Part shown: piece after piece, positions 53,466 to 62,279 of the stretch
Position numbering within the stretch: position 1 is the first letter of the stretch
Layout of the letters: each line of letters begins with the position of its first letter
NCBI GenBank assembly: GCA_963754235.1
Contig: CAVWFK010000010.1
Span: 29,371 to 93,370, forward strand
Direction: 5' to 3'
Length of the DNA: 64,000 nucleotides
Source of the DNA: DATAYA01 sp963754235
GTDB lineage: Bacteria > Pseudomonadota > Alphaproteobacteria > Acetobacterales > Acetobacteraceae
Notes under the pieces: generated by a model
The model's database searches: none
The model's input: the letters and a program-made list of their open reading frames with translations, nothing else
What the model was told of the DNA's origin: nothing
Program-made: the position numbers and the translations under genes

Positions 53466-54773
53466 TCAGAAGAACGTCTTAATCGCCGAGACCACGGTAT
53501 AATCGTCGTCGACCAGCGGGATGACCTGCCACTTGTCGAAAGTCGTGCAGGGGTGCGAGACGCCTAACGCCACCATGTCGCCGACCGCAAGTGGACTGTC
53601 CACCGGCACCGTCAGGTGGCAATGCTGGTCGTTGAGCCCGGTAACGACATGACCGGCTCCGAGCTCGGCGATGGCGCGCGCGTCGACCCCGGCCTGCGGG
53701 CGCACCCATTTGAGCGGCACGGGAAGATCGATGTCAATGAAACATCGCGCTTGCCGATTGTGAGAATCGCCTTCGTACGCTCGGGCCTCGACTGAACATA
53801 GGCCCAGACCTCCAAGGCCGGGATCAAACCGGGGCCGAGATTGTCGAGTTGGGGGGCGCGCTTGCGAAATCTCCGCGAAGGCCTCGCGATACATCTTCGA
53901 ATCGTGCGTGAGATAGCAGCCGCTGCGCGTCACCACCAGGAACCCGTGAGCGATCCCGGCCTTGCCGAAGCGGTCGATAACGAGGTCGTAGAACGCCGAG
54001 CCACCGGCGCTGATGACGATCTGCCCCGGTGCGAAAAGCTCCGCATCCTCGCAAGCGATGGCGATCTCAACGAGAAAATCAAGGAAGCGCGACACTGTCG
54101 CGGCATCGTCCGCGGGCGAGCCGGTATGGACCAGCCCTTCGAATCCCTCGACGCCGCGCAGTGTGAGGTGCGGGCCCGCGGCCTTCACCGCGCGCGCCAC
54201 GGCAAGCGCCGCCGTGATATCGCGGCAACCGGTGCGACCGCCTGCCATCCCGCCTTCGAGCAGCACCTGCAGCGGCCGGCCCGGCACCGCAGCGCGCGCC
54301 GCCGCCGCAAGCTGCTCGACATTGGCTACTGAATCGACGAGGCAATAGAAGTCGAAGGTGGCATCACGCTTGAGCTCGCCAAACACATAGGAGATCGCCT
54401 GGCGGCCGACGAGCTGGTTCGCCAGCACCACTCGGTCGATACCGAAATCGCGGCAGATTCGCAGCTGCTGAGCCGTTGCGATGGTCATCGCCCAGGCGCC
54501 GTCGGCCAGTTGATCGCGGAACAGCTGCGGGCTCATTGTCGTTTTGCCGTGCGGGGCGATGACCGCACCTGACAACGCCAGGAACTCGCGCATCCACTGC
54601 CCGTTCTGACGCAACGCCGATTGGCGCAGCACCGCAAGCGGCAGCGGCAGATCTTCGCGCAGCACATTCCAGCCCTTCGCCCCGATCTCGCCGAGCGGAA
54701 ACCCCGCGACGTCGCCAGGCATGCCTTTAACGCTGCCGTCGAGGATGATGGCTTCGATATCCGGGAACTTCAT
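53466..54773 (-). CDS. D-serine dehydratase-like PLP enzyme with internal frame disturbance
   Basis: 435-residue alanine-racemase-fold PLP enzyme. K77 in APHGKTTMSP is the PLP lysine; LEGGMAGGRTGCR is the phosphate-binding region; HPCTTFDKW near the C-terminus is the His-Cys zinc motif of eukaryotic-type D-serine dehydratases. Relatives deaminate D-serine or D-threonine or are aldolases. Between about 53740 and 53855 the frame used does not match the family, but the next frame does (PGLIPALEVWAYVQSRPERT, KAILTIGKRDVS). Two compensating indels, one beside a G6 run at 53851, would explain this. Confidence 0.8.
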   Translation of the reverse strand: MKFPDIEAIILDGSVKGMPGDVAGFPLGEIGAKGWNVLREDLPLPLAVLRQSALRQNGQWMREFLALSGAVIAPHGKTTMSPQLFRDQLADGAWAMTIATAQQLRICRDFGIDRVVLANQLVGRQAISYVFGELKRDATFDFYCLVDSVANVEQLAAAARAAVPGRPLQVLLEGGMAGGRTGCRDITAALAVARAVKAAGPHLTLRGVEGFEGLVHTGSPADDAATVSRFLDFLVEIAIACEDAELFAPGQIVISAGGSAFYDLVIDRFGKAGIAHGFLVVTRSGCYLTHDSKMYREAFAEISQARPPTRQSRPRFDPGLGGLGLCSVEARAYEGDSHNRQARCFIDIDLPVPLKWVRPQAGVDARAIAELGAGHVVTGLNDQHCHLTVPVDSPLAVGDMVALGVSHPCTTFDKWQVIPLVDDDYTVVSAIKTFF

Positions 54774-54877
54774 CCGACACTTCTCAGGTTGGGCGGGACA
54801 TTCGATCCTTGGAGCGGCAAATTAGTCCAGCGAGCGCGTCGATAGAAGCGGCTTGCGACTGCGGGGGAAGGGCACGT

Positions 54878-55090
54878 TCAGCTCTTCTCGCTTTCGCTGT
54901 CCGGCCAGGCGCAGCTATAGCGGGCGATGCGCAGGTTCGGATGCTGGCCGACCCATTGCGCGAGATAGGGCTGCGCCTGTTCCATGCAGGCGCGCAACGA
55001 GCCGTTGGACTGGAACAGCAGATGATGCGTCTGGCAGACGCCGGGGCTCACGATCGAGCAGGCCAGCACGATCAGGTCAACCATGTTCAT
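54878..55090 (-). CDS. Small conserved protein, unknown
   Basis: 70-residue protein: NMVDLIVLACSIVSPGVCQT, then HHLLFQSNGSLRACMEQAQP and YLAQWVGQHPNLRIARYSCA. The pattern (hydrophobic start, three cysteines, Trp-rich end) recurs in short alphaproteobacterial proteins of unknown role. ATG at 55090 is taken because homology-like sequence begins there. It lies 63 bp downstream of fhcC on the same strand. Confidence 0.65.
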   Translation of the reverse strand: MNMVDLIVLACSIVSPGVCQTHHLLFQSNGSLRACMEQAQPYLAQWVGQHPNLRIARYSCAWPDSESEKS

Positions 55091-55153
55091 GGGCGGTCTC
55101 CGGCTGCGAGGCGGATATACGCACAATCGTCCGCTGGGGAACGCATGGATGCG

Positions 55154-55969
55154 TCACGGGGCCGCAACCGGGAGTAATATTTCCCCGCGGCCGAGCGTCG
55201 CATTGTCGCCGGTGAAGCGCGCGAGCGGCCGGCCGAGCAGCCGTGCGGCCGGCCGGCTGGTTTCCGCGGCCGCCCGCGCGAGCAGCCGGACGAATACCGG
55301 ATCGGGCCTCCCGGACGCTGCGAAGCTCGGCATCAGGGCCGCCGCCTCACCCAGCACCAGCGTGCCGCGCCGCATCAGGATGCCCGGCGACGGGCCGCAG
55401 GAGCCGCAGACGATCAGCGTGCCCGCGATCATTCGGCAGCCGGGTGCCTCGCCGGCGCTGCCCTCGATGACGATCAGCCCGCGCCGCAGCCGGTCGCCCG
55501 CCCGCGCCCCGGCCCGGCCGCGCACCAGCAGCACCCCGCCCGCCATCCCCGCCGGCTCGCCGGCGAGCGGCCCGCCCAGACAGTCGCCCGCATCGCCCGC
55601 GATCACGATCTCCCCGCCACGCATCGAGCTGCCCGCGAACGGCCCGGTATCGCCCCGGATGTCGAGCCGGCCACTCTGCATTCTGCGCCCCGCGCAGGCT
55701 CCCGCCGCGCCGTCGACCAGCAGCGTGCCCTCCTCCATCGCCTCGGCCACGCGGTCGAATCGCGGCGAGCCACCCTCGATCACGATATTGCCGGGATCGT
55801 CGCCGCGCACCCGGAACAGATCGCCGACCGCGAGCGGGGCGCGCGTCGTCTGGATCGGCAGGCGTTCGATCGCGGCGCGGTCCAGCTCCGCGAGCCGCGC
55901 CGGCACCAGAGCCGAGAGATCGACCCGCTGCGGCGGCGGCTCGCGCAGCGTGAAGCGCAGCGCCGCCAT
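55154..55969 (-). CDS. fhcC: Formylmethanofuran/formyltransferase-hydrolase complex subunit C
   Basis: 271-residue FhcC, the beta-helix subunit of the bacterial formyltransferase/hydrolase complex that releases formate from formyl-H4MPT. The glycine-rich repeats GNIVIEGGSPRFDRVAEAME, then MRGGEIVIAGDAGDCLGG and MIAGTLIVCGSCGPSPGILM match FwdC/FhcC and the GltS C-terminal-type domain. Start ATG at 55969. In other methylotrophs it follows fhcD directly; here a 412-bp block of palindromic repeats intervenes. Confidence 0.93.
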   Translation of the reverse strand: MAALRFTLREPPPQRVDLSALVPARLAELDRAAIERLPIQTTRAPLAVGDLFRVRGDDPGNIVIEGGSPRFDRVAEAMEEGTLLVDGAAGACAGRRMQSGRLDIRGDTGPFAGSSMRGGEIVIAGDAGDCLGGPLAGEPAGMAGGVLLVRGRAGARAGDRLRRGLIVIEGSAGEAPGCRMIAGTLIVCGSCGPSPGILMRRGTLVLGEAAALMPSFAASGRPDPVFVRLLARAAAETSRPAARLLGRPLARFTGDNATLGRGEILLPVAAP

Positions 55970-56082
55970 CAGATCAGAAGCTTTTCGTGCCGGCCCATCT
56001 CGGTGCCGTAGCAGCCCTCCCTCAACCCTCTCCCATCTCCAGGATTCACACATTGTTTCCGCAATGACCCGGAGCGGTCAGC

Positions 56083-56316
56083 GCTCAAGCCCTCTCCGCC
56101 CTCGGGGGCGGAGAGGGTTGGGTGAGGTGGGGGCCAGCCGCCGGGGCATTGCGGGCGCAAAACATGCTCACACACGCGCTGCGGCGTGGCCGCACGGATA
56201 GGGAACGGCGCCGCTGGCGTGTGTTGCGTGAGAGGGGCTTGCCATGGAAGTTCCGCCCAATCCCCCACCTCACCCCGACCCTCTCCGCCCCCGAGGGCGG
56301 AGAGGGAGTTGAGCGT
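56083..56316. repeat. Inverted repeat pair (REPIN-like) between fhcC and fhcD
   Basis: CCCTCTCCGCC-CTCGG-GGGCGGAGAGGG followed by TTGGGTGAGGTGGGGG (56090-56132) reappears on the other strand at 56262-56316, about 50-bp arms with about 130 bp between. The rest of the 55970-56381 gap shows no gene. The unit is a different family from the repeats at 8617 and 42865. Confidence 0.85.
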
Positions 56317-56381
56317 CGCCGCTTGCGGAATGCCCCGTCTCGAGAGGAGGGCTGCTTGGTCGCTCCGTTGGACCATCACCA

Positions 56382-57287
56382 TCAAATCAGCTCGCGCAGA
56401 TGAAAATGGTGGCGGCCGAGCTTGCCGCCGTAATTGCCGGCGCCGATCCGTGCCGCACCCTGCTCCGGCCCGAGCGCCACCGCCGCCTTCAGCCCCGCGC
56501 GCATCGCATCGGCGACGGAGGCGGGCGTCAGCCCGTCGATCACGATCTCGAGCACCGCGGCGATATCGGGATCGAGTGCCGTGCCGCCGGCGCCGCGCAG
56601 CGTCGGGCAGTAGGCATTGTTGGTGGAGGCCGGCAGCGCCTTGTATTTGGAGCCGACCTTCGAGCCGGATCGCGTGATGCCGCCGGGGAACGGCATGATT
56701 GCACCGGACACTTCCGCCATCGCCGCCGCCGCCGCCTCGGCCGCGCGCAGCGTCGCGGCACCACTCCGAGCCATCAGCAGCAAATTGCCGCCGCCGACCG
56801 CGCCCTTGGTCAGCCCGGTGGTGCCCTCGATGACGAACTCACCGTCCATCACCGGGATGCGCCAATAGTGCTTGCCCGCGAACTTCTTCGAGATCTGCCA
56901 GCCGTCGCCGAAATAGCGCAGCCCGTCGCCGAGCTTCAGCGTCTCGGCGCCATCGAGGCCGGCATAGCAGGCCGAGCCGGGGCTGGTCAGCACGCATTGC
57001 CCGACGCGGTTCGTCACCTGCTTCTGCAATTCCGCCGTCGAGCCGGCGAACACCAGCACGCGCACGCCCGGCCGTCGGTCCGGCGTCGCCTCGGGGCCCA
57101 ATTCGGCGTCGATCCCGGCCTCGGCGCCGCAGGCGATGATCGAGGTTGCGAAGCCGGTCATTGTCACCGCTGCCTGCCGCGCCCAGCGGCGGGTCGGCGC
57201 CGTGATCACAAGCGCGGTCGCGCGCATGTCGAAGGCTTCGGCAAAGCTGTCGTCGATGCGCACGCCGTTGCGTATCAGGCCGGGCAC
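56382..57287 (-). CDS. fhcD: Formylmethanofuran-H4MPT formyltransferase
   Basis: 301-residue FhcD (Ftr) that moves the formyl group from formyl-H4MPT to methanofuran in the Fhc complex. Signatures: NGVRIDDSFAEAFDMRATAL, TGFATSIIACGAEAG, TSPGSACYAGLDGAETLKLG, GGNLLLMARSG and TNNAYCPTLRG. The GTG at 57287 gives the normal length and overlaps the fhcA 3' end by 13 bp. Confidence 0.94.
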   Translation of the reverse strand: MPGLIRNGVRIDDSFAEAFDMRATALVITAPTRRWARQAAVTMTGFATSIIACGAEAGIDAELGPEATPDRRPGVRVLVFAGSTAELQKQVTNRVGQCVLTSPGSACYAGLDGAETLKLGDGLRYFGDGWQISKKFAGKHYWRIPVMDGEFVIEGTTGLTKGAVGGGNLLLMARSGAATLRAAEAAAAAMAEVSGAIMPFPGGITRSGSKVGSKYKALPASTNNAYCPTLRGAGGTALDPDIAAVLEIVIDGLTPASVADAMRAGLKAAVALGPEQGAARIGAGNYGGKLGRHHFHLRELI

Positions 57288-58869
57288 GGCACGATTTCCG
57301 CGGGCACCATCCAGGCCGGCACGTCGAATGCCGATTGCGCAACGCCCCAAGTGCGCTCGGCGAAATCGTCGAGCCGCCGCTCGATCGCGCGGTCGAAATC
57401 GGGTGCCACCGCGAGCACGCGGCCCTCCGTGTGCGCCACCGCCTCGCCGTCGCGGAAGATCAGCGCGCCGTCCTTGAACACCAGTGCCGCTTCCCGAAAC
57501 GTTTTGGAAAGATCGGCCTGCGGGCGATACGCAGCGATGTCGGCGCGCGCACCCGGTGCGAGGTGCCCGCGATCGGCAAGCCCCAGCAGCCGCGCGGGTG
57601 CCGCGCGCGTCATCATCGCGATCTCGGTCCACGAATACTCGCGCGCGATCGAGGGCAACGTCGTGACGGCCATTGCCTCGGCCGGCAGCTCGGCGATCCA
57701 GCGCGCCCGCGTCTCGCGGCTCATCAGCAGCGAAAAGAGGTCGGGATAGGTGGTGAACGGCGCCCCGTTCGGATGGTCCGTCGTGAAAAACAGCCGCATC
57801 GGATCGCGCACGAGCAAAAAAAACTCCAGCCCCGCCGCCCATTGCACCGCGTTGTGGAAGTTCGTGCGCCGATACCGGTACGGCACGATGCCGCCGCCGT
57901 TGCCGTCGCCCTCCCAGATCACCGACTTGCGCGGATGCGCCTGGCCGCGCGCGCCGAACTGGCGCAGCACGTCGGACGACACCGTGACCGTCTGCCCGAA
58001 CATCACCTGCCCGACATCGGCGGTTATCTTCGGGTTCGCCCCGATCGCTTCGGCGAGCGCGGGCGCGGCAGAAGAAAACCCGCGCGGCCCCTCGGTGCCG
58101 TAGGCGTAGAATTGCAGATGTGCCAGATGCAGCGGCCGACCCTCGGCCGCGGCGATCGTCGCGAGTGCGGTCTCGACATTGCCCGGCAGGCCGAGATTGG
58201 AACAGTGCAGATGCACCGGATGCGGCACGCCGAGTGCTGCCACCGCGTTCTGCATCGCGTGGATGATCGCGCGCGACGAGACGCCCCATTCCGGCACCGC
58301 GTCATCGAGTCCGAAGCGCCGCGCGTTCTGCTTGAACGCCGCGGCCCCGCCCGGATTGATCACTTTCACGCCCAGCGCCCGCGCGCCCCCGAGCATCCGT
58401 CCGGCGTAATCTGCAACGGCTGCGTCGCCCGCATCGCCGCGCAGCAGCTCGAACAAAAAATCCTCGTTGCCGAGCACCACCAGGATCGCCTTGTCGATAT
58501 AGGGGATCGCCGCCAGTTCGAGCTGCGCCTGCACCGCGACATGCGGCGAGATCGCCGGTTCGACGACGGTCGTGAAGCCCATCCGGGCATAGAGCCGGCC
58601 GATCTCGTGCGAGACGGGTGCAGCGTCGAAATGTCCGCCTGTGCGCTGTTCGGGCAGCAGCAGGCGCGCCGAGTTCACGTTGAAGCCGGCGATGTGGCTG
58701 TGGATGTCGATGCCGCCCGCCATCACGATCGCACCGGCGGCATCGTGGCGCGCATCCGGCGCGCGATCCTGGGGTGCCACGATCCGCCCGTCCTCGAACC
58801 ACAGATCGGCGGTCTCGTCGCGCCCGTGCGCGGGATCGATCACCCGCCCCCCGCGAGCAGCGTCAGCAT
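57275..58869 (-). CDS. fhcA: Formyltransferase/hydrolase complex subunit A (formylmethanofuran hydrolase)
   Basis: About 530-residue amidohydrolase-fold subunit. Metal-site segments are GIDIHSHIAGFN, VHLHCSNLGLPG, LAHLQFYAYG and FFTTDHPNGAPFTTYPDLFS. The expected start MLTLLAGG (ATG at 58869, overlapping the fhcB stop) reads into a stop after nine codons, while the main frame begins at GGRVIDPAHGRDETADLWF. One more C in the C6 run at 58847-58852 would join them. Otherwise a GTG near 58843 could serve as start. Confidence 0.9.
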
Positions 58870-59918
58870 GGCAGCGCCGCCAGGATGCGGCCGAGCGCAT
58901 CGGCCGCCGAGGGCGCGTCGCCCGCTCCCGCTGCCTCGCGCGCGACCAGCGTGCCCAGTGCGGGATCGAACAGCACCGCGTCGTGATCGACGCCGGGGCG
59001 GCCCACGGTGATCGCGACCGCGGGGGGTGCGGCAAAACGCGTCCCCGGAGCCGTGAGCGCCACGCTTGGAACGTTCCAAGAGGGCGCCGATCCCGCGATC
59101 GCGTCGATCCACAGTGCCGCGTCTGCCTCGCTCGCCGCGATCATGCGCGCCGCGTCGAACCGCCAGGGGTCGTGCTCCGCCTCGCCGCGCCCGAAGCCGA
59201 CCCGGACAGGAAAGCCGGTGAGCCACCCGCAGGTCTGCGCGACGCCGGCCGCGTTGCCGGGGGCTGCGACCGGCAGACCGGCAAACCGGGTGTGCGCGTT
59301 GAGGTCGTCGATCAGCCCGCACAGCATCTCGATCGCGAGCGCGTCGAGGGTGCCCGTCGACCACGACACCACGCCGTAACGCGCGGACTTGAGCGCCTCG
59401 GCGAGGCCGGACAACGCCCGCAGCCGCGCCGCCGCCAGCCGCACCGGCCGGCCGGCCACGATCGCCCGCAGCGCGCCGAGCAGACCGGGCAATTCCGCCA
59501 CACTCGCCGCAATGATCTCGGCCCCCGCGATCGCCGCATCCCGCCCCGGCCCGAGCCGGATCACGCGCCGCGCCGATCCCGCGCCCCGCGGCAGCACGGG
59601 CGCCGCTGCGACACCCGGCCACGCCGCCCCCGCTCCGACCAACAGCGCCAGATCGGCCCGCGCCCGCGCCTCCGGCGGGGTCGCCACCATCCAACCAGCG
59701 CTGCGCATCACCTCCAGATCGCGCAGCAGCGGCCCCGAATGGGCGTGGTCGATCACGCCGCCGATCCGCCGCGCCAGCGCCACCGCTGCCGCCGCACCAG
59801 CCGCGTCGGTCGCCATGCCGCTCACCACCGCACAGCGACTGGCGCCCAGAATGCGCGCGGCCTCCGCCACCGCGGCCTCAAGCGGGGCCGCGCGTCCCCC
59901 GATCGAGGCGCCGCTCAC
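58863..59918 (-). CDS. fhcB: Formyltransferase/hydrolase complex subunit B
   Basis: 351-residue FhcB, related to the molybdopterin-binding FwdB subunit but without its cofactor site. Recognisable stretches are RCAVVSGMATDAAGAAAAVA, GGVIDHAHSGPLLRDLEVMR and SAGWMVATPPEARARADLAL, and WSTGTLDALAIEMLCGLIDD. The GTG start at 59918 overlaps the pterin dehydratase stop (GTGA), and its own stop overlaps the fhcA ATG, so the operon is tightly coupled. Confidence 0.9.
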   Translation of the reverse strand: MSGASIGGRAAPLEAAVAEAARILGASRCAVVSGMATDAAGAAAAVALARRIGGVIDHAHSGPLLRDLEVMRSAGWMVATPPEARARADLALLVGAGAAWPGVAAAPVLPRGAGSARRVIRLGPGRDAAIAGAEIIAASVAELPGLLGALRAIVAGRPVRLAAARLRALSGLAEALKSARYGVVSWSTGTLDALAIEMLCGLIDDLNAHTRFAGLPVAAPGNAAGVAQTCGWLTGFPVRVGFGRGEAEHDPWRFDAARMIAASEADAALWIDAIAGSAPSWNVPSVALTAPGTRFAAPPAVAITVGRPGVDHDAVLFDPALGTLVAREAAGAGDAPSAADALGRILAALPC

Positions 59919-60295
59919 CGATCGTACTTGATATAGGCGAAGCGCTGGTCGGTGCTGGGCGTGCCTTCCAGCGGCCCGCCCTCCGTCCCCGGCTGCCAGC
60001 CGATCACCTCCTCGATCTTGCGGGCCAGCGCGAAATCCTTCTCGGTGATGCCCTTCGCCGTGTGCGTCATCAGCCGCACCTCGACCCAGGCGTAGGAGAG
60101 GCTCATGTCCGGGTGGTGCCACGCCGCCTCGGCGAGGTGGCCCACGGCGTTGGCGACCATCAGCGTCGCCTTCCACGAATGCGTGCGGAAGGTGCGGCGA
60201 ATCCAGCCGCGCTCGAGCTTCCAGTGCGGCAGCTCGGCGCGGAGGCGCGCCTCCACGTCGGCCTCGGGAATGGCGTGCTCAGTCGGCTCGGCCAT
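59915..60295 (-). CDS. Pterin-4a-carbinolamine dehydratase-like protein
   Basis: 126-residue DCoH/PCD-fold protein: ELPHWKLERGWIRRTFRTHS, NAVGHLAEAAWHHPDMSLSY and AWVEVRLMTHTAKGITEKDF with the H-H-P-D catalytic segment. The extended C-terminus (EEVIGWQPGTEGGPLEGTPS) is unusual for classical PCD. It leads the fhcB-A-D-C operon, which suggests a role with the methanopterin cofactor rather than biopterin; that is inference. Divergent from the beta-RFAP synthase gene, 65 bp apart. Confidence 0.85.
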   Translation of the reverse strand: MAEPTEHAIPEADVEARLRAELPHWKLERGWIRRTFRTHSWKATLMVANAVGHLAEAAWHHPDMSLSYAWVEVRLMTHTAKGITEKDFALARKIEEVIGWQPGTEGGPLEGTPSTDQRFAYIKYDR

Positions 60296-60360
60296 GGTGT
60301 CTCGCTCCCCTCCCCGGCCGGCGCGGTTGCCGCGCCCGCTCGCACGATGGAACATGCGGC

Positions 60361-61350
60361 ATGACCGTAGCGCAGCACAACGAGCAGGTGAGCGTGCGCG
60401 CGACCGCGCGGCTGCATATGGGCTTCCTCGACCTGAACGGATCGCTTGGGCGACGGTTCGGCAGCATCGGCCTAGCACTCGATGCGCCAGCGACCGTGCT
60501 CACCGCCGCCCGCAGCGATCACGATGCGATCACCGGCGGGGAGCAGGCGCGCATTGCCCGCCACCTTGCCGCTCTGATCCCCGCCCTCGGCCTCCCCGCC
60601 GGCCATAGCATCGACGTGCGAGAGGCAATCCCGGCGCATTCCGGCCTCGGCTCGGGCACTCAGCTCGCGCTGGCGCTGGCGGCCGCGCTGCGGCGGCTGC
60701 ACGGGCTGGCGCCGGACCCGGCGGGCGATGCGGCGCGCCTCGGCCGTGGCACGCGGTCGGGCATTGGCGTGGCCCTCTTCACCGCCGGCGGCTTCGTGCT
60801 CGACGGCGGCCGCGGCGCCTCGGCGGCACCCCGCCGGCCCTCGCCCGCCTGCCCGTGCCGCCCGCTGGCGGGTGCTGCTGCTGCTCGACCCTGCGCAGGC
60901 GGGTCTCTCCGGCGCCCGCGAGGTCGAGGCGTTCCGCGCGCTGGCGCCGATGCCGGACACGACCGCAGCACACCTTTGCCGGCTGGCGCTGATGCGGCTG
61001 CTGCCGTCGCTGGCCGAGGCCGATCTGGAGAACTTCGGCGCGGCGCTCACGGAAATTCAGGCGATCGTCGGCGACATTCGCCCCCGCGCAAGGCAGCCGC
61101 TTCGCCAGCCCTCGCGTCGCGGCGGCCCTGGCAGCGCTGACGGCGGCGGGTGCGCACGGCGCCGGCCGAGCTCCTGGGGACCGACGGGATTCGCTTTCGC
61201 GCCCGACGAGGCGGCGGCCCGCGCGTGGCGGGAAGCCGTGCAATCCCGGGCGCGGGTCTGGACATCCGCATCTGCCGCGCGCTCAATCGAGGCGCGGCGG
61301 TGACGCTGTCGGGAGGGCACCGAGTGCGCCTGCGCCGCGCCGCCGAATAG
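60361..61350 (+). pseudogene. mptG: Beta-ribofuranosylaminobenzene 5'-phosphate synthase, several frameshifts
   Basis: First enzyme of methanopterin biosynthesis (4-hydroxybenzoate/PABA plus PRPP). The N-terminal half reads well: VRATARLHMGFLDLNGSLGR, RFGSIGLALDAPATV, and IPAHSGLGSGTQLALALAAA (GHMP-type loop). From about 60820 homology changes frame: RWRVLLLLDPAQAGLSGARE and LALMRLLPSLAEADLENFGA, then GSRFASPRVAAALAALTAAG in a third frame, SSWGPTGFAFAPDEAAA, and finally LDIRICRALNRGAAVTLS to 61350. At least three indels; product truncated as sequenced. Confidence 0.85.
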
Positions 61351-61389
61351 CGTTGGCCAAACAAAACGGGCAAGCAAAACGGGGGCCGC

Positions 61390-62279
61390 ATGGCGGACAA
61401 GCACATCCTTCCATGCTCACCCCGCTGCCGCACGCGAGCCCCTTCGACGCAAACATGGCGCTCGATGCCGGCTTCGATGCGGTGCTGCCCTATATCTCGG
61501 TGAAGCACGACGATGTGACCGGGCTGGTGCAGGACGCGATGTTCTCCCGCCCGCCGAAGCTCGGCGTCCATACCGGCATCTTCATCGGCGGCCGCGACGC
61601 GATCGGGGCGCTGGACATGCTGGAGGCGGCGAAGGCGGCGATGGTGCCGCCCTTCGCGGTCTCGCTGTTCGCCGATCCCGCCGGCTCGTTCACCACCGCC
61701 GCCGCGATGGTCGCCCGCGTCGAGCGGCTGCTGAAGCGCGAGCGGAGCGCGACCTCAAGGGCCTAGCGGTTGCGGTGTTCGTCCACGGGCGTGGTCGGCT
61801 TCGCCTCCGGCGTGATCGCGGCCCTCGAAGGCGCGAACGTCACTCTGGTCGGCTACGACGGTCCCGACCGCGTCGCGCGCTCGGCCGAGGAGATCGGGCG
61901 CCGCTTCGGCGTGCAGGTGAAGCCCGCGGACGGCAGCGCCGAGGACCGCAAGGGCGCGATCCTGGAACAGGCCGAGGCGGCGTTCTGCGCCGGTCGTGCG
62001 GGCGTGCAGATCATCGATGCGGCCCTGCTATCGCGCGGGCGGCGGCTGCTGGCGGTTGCCGACGTCAACGCCGTGCCGCCGCTTGGCGTCGCCGGGCTGG
62101 AGGTGAACGCCGATGGCGCCAGATCGGACCCGGCGGCGCTCGGCCTCGGTGCGCTCGCCATCGGCCAGACCAAGTATCGCACCGAGTTCGGCTTGTTCCG
62201 CCGGATGATCGAAGCGGAGAAGCCGGTCCGCCTCGACTTCCGGGACGCATTCGCGCTGGCCCGTGAGCTCGCCGCCTGA
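61390..62279 (+). pseudogene. mtdB: NAD(P)-dependent methylene-H4MPT dehydrogenase, frameshifted
   Basis: MtdB oxidises methylene-H4MPT to methenyl-H4MPT. MADKHIL starts at ATG 61390; after an indel near 61408 the frame continues MLTPLPHASPFDANMALDAG, then GIFIGGRDAIGALDMLEAAK and FADPAGSFTTAAAMVARVER. A stop at 61764 follows a second indel; RDLKGLAVAVF lies in another frame and the Rossmann part (GVVGFASGVIAALEGANVTL, ADVNAVPPLGVAGLEV, RTEFGLFRRMIEAE) returns to the earlier frame to 62279. Three frame changes, otherwise highly conserved. Confidence 0.87.

Noticed and set aside
57335..59011. 558-codon plus-strand frame opposite fhcA/fhcB
   Set aside because: Antisense shadow; the minus strand encodes conserved Fhc subunits.
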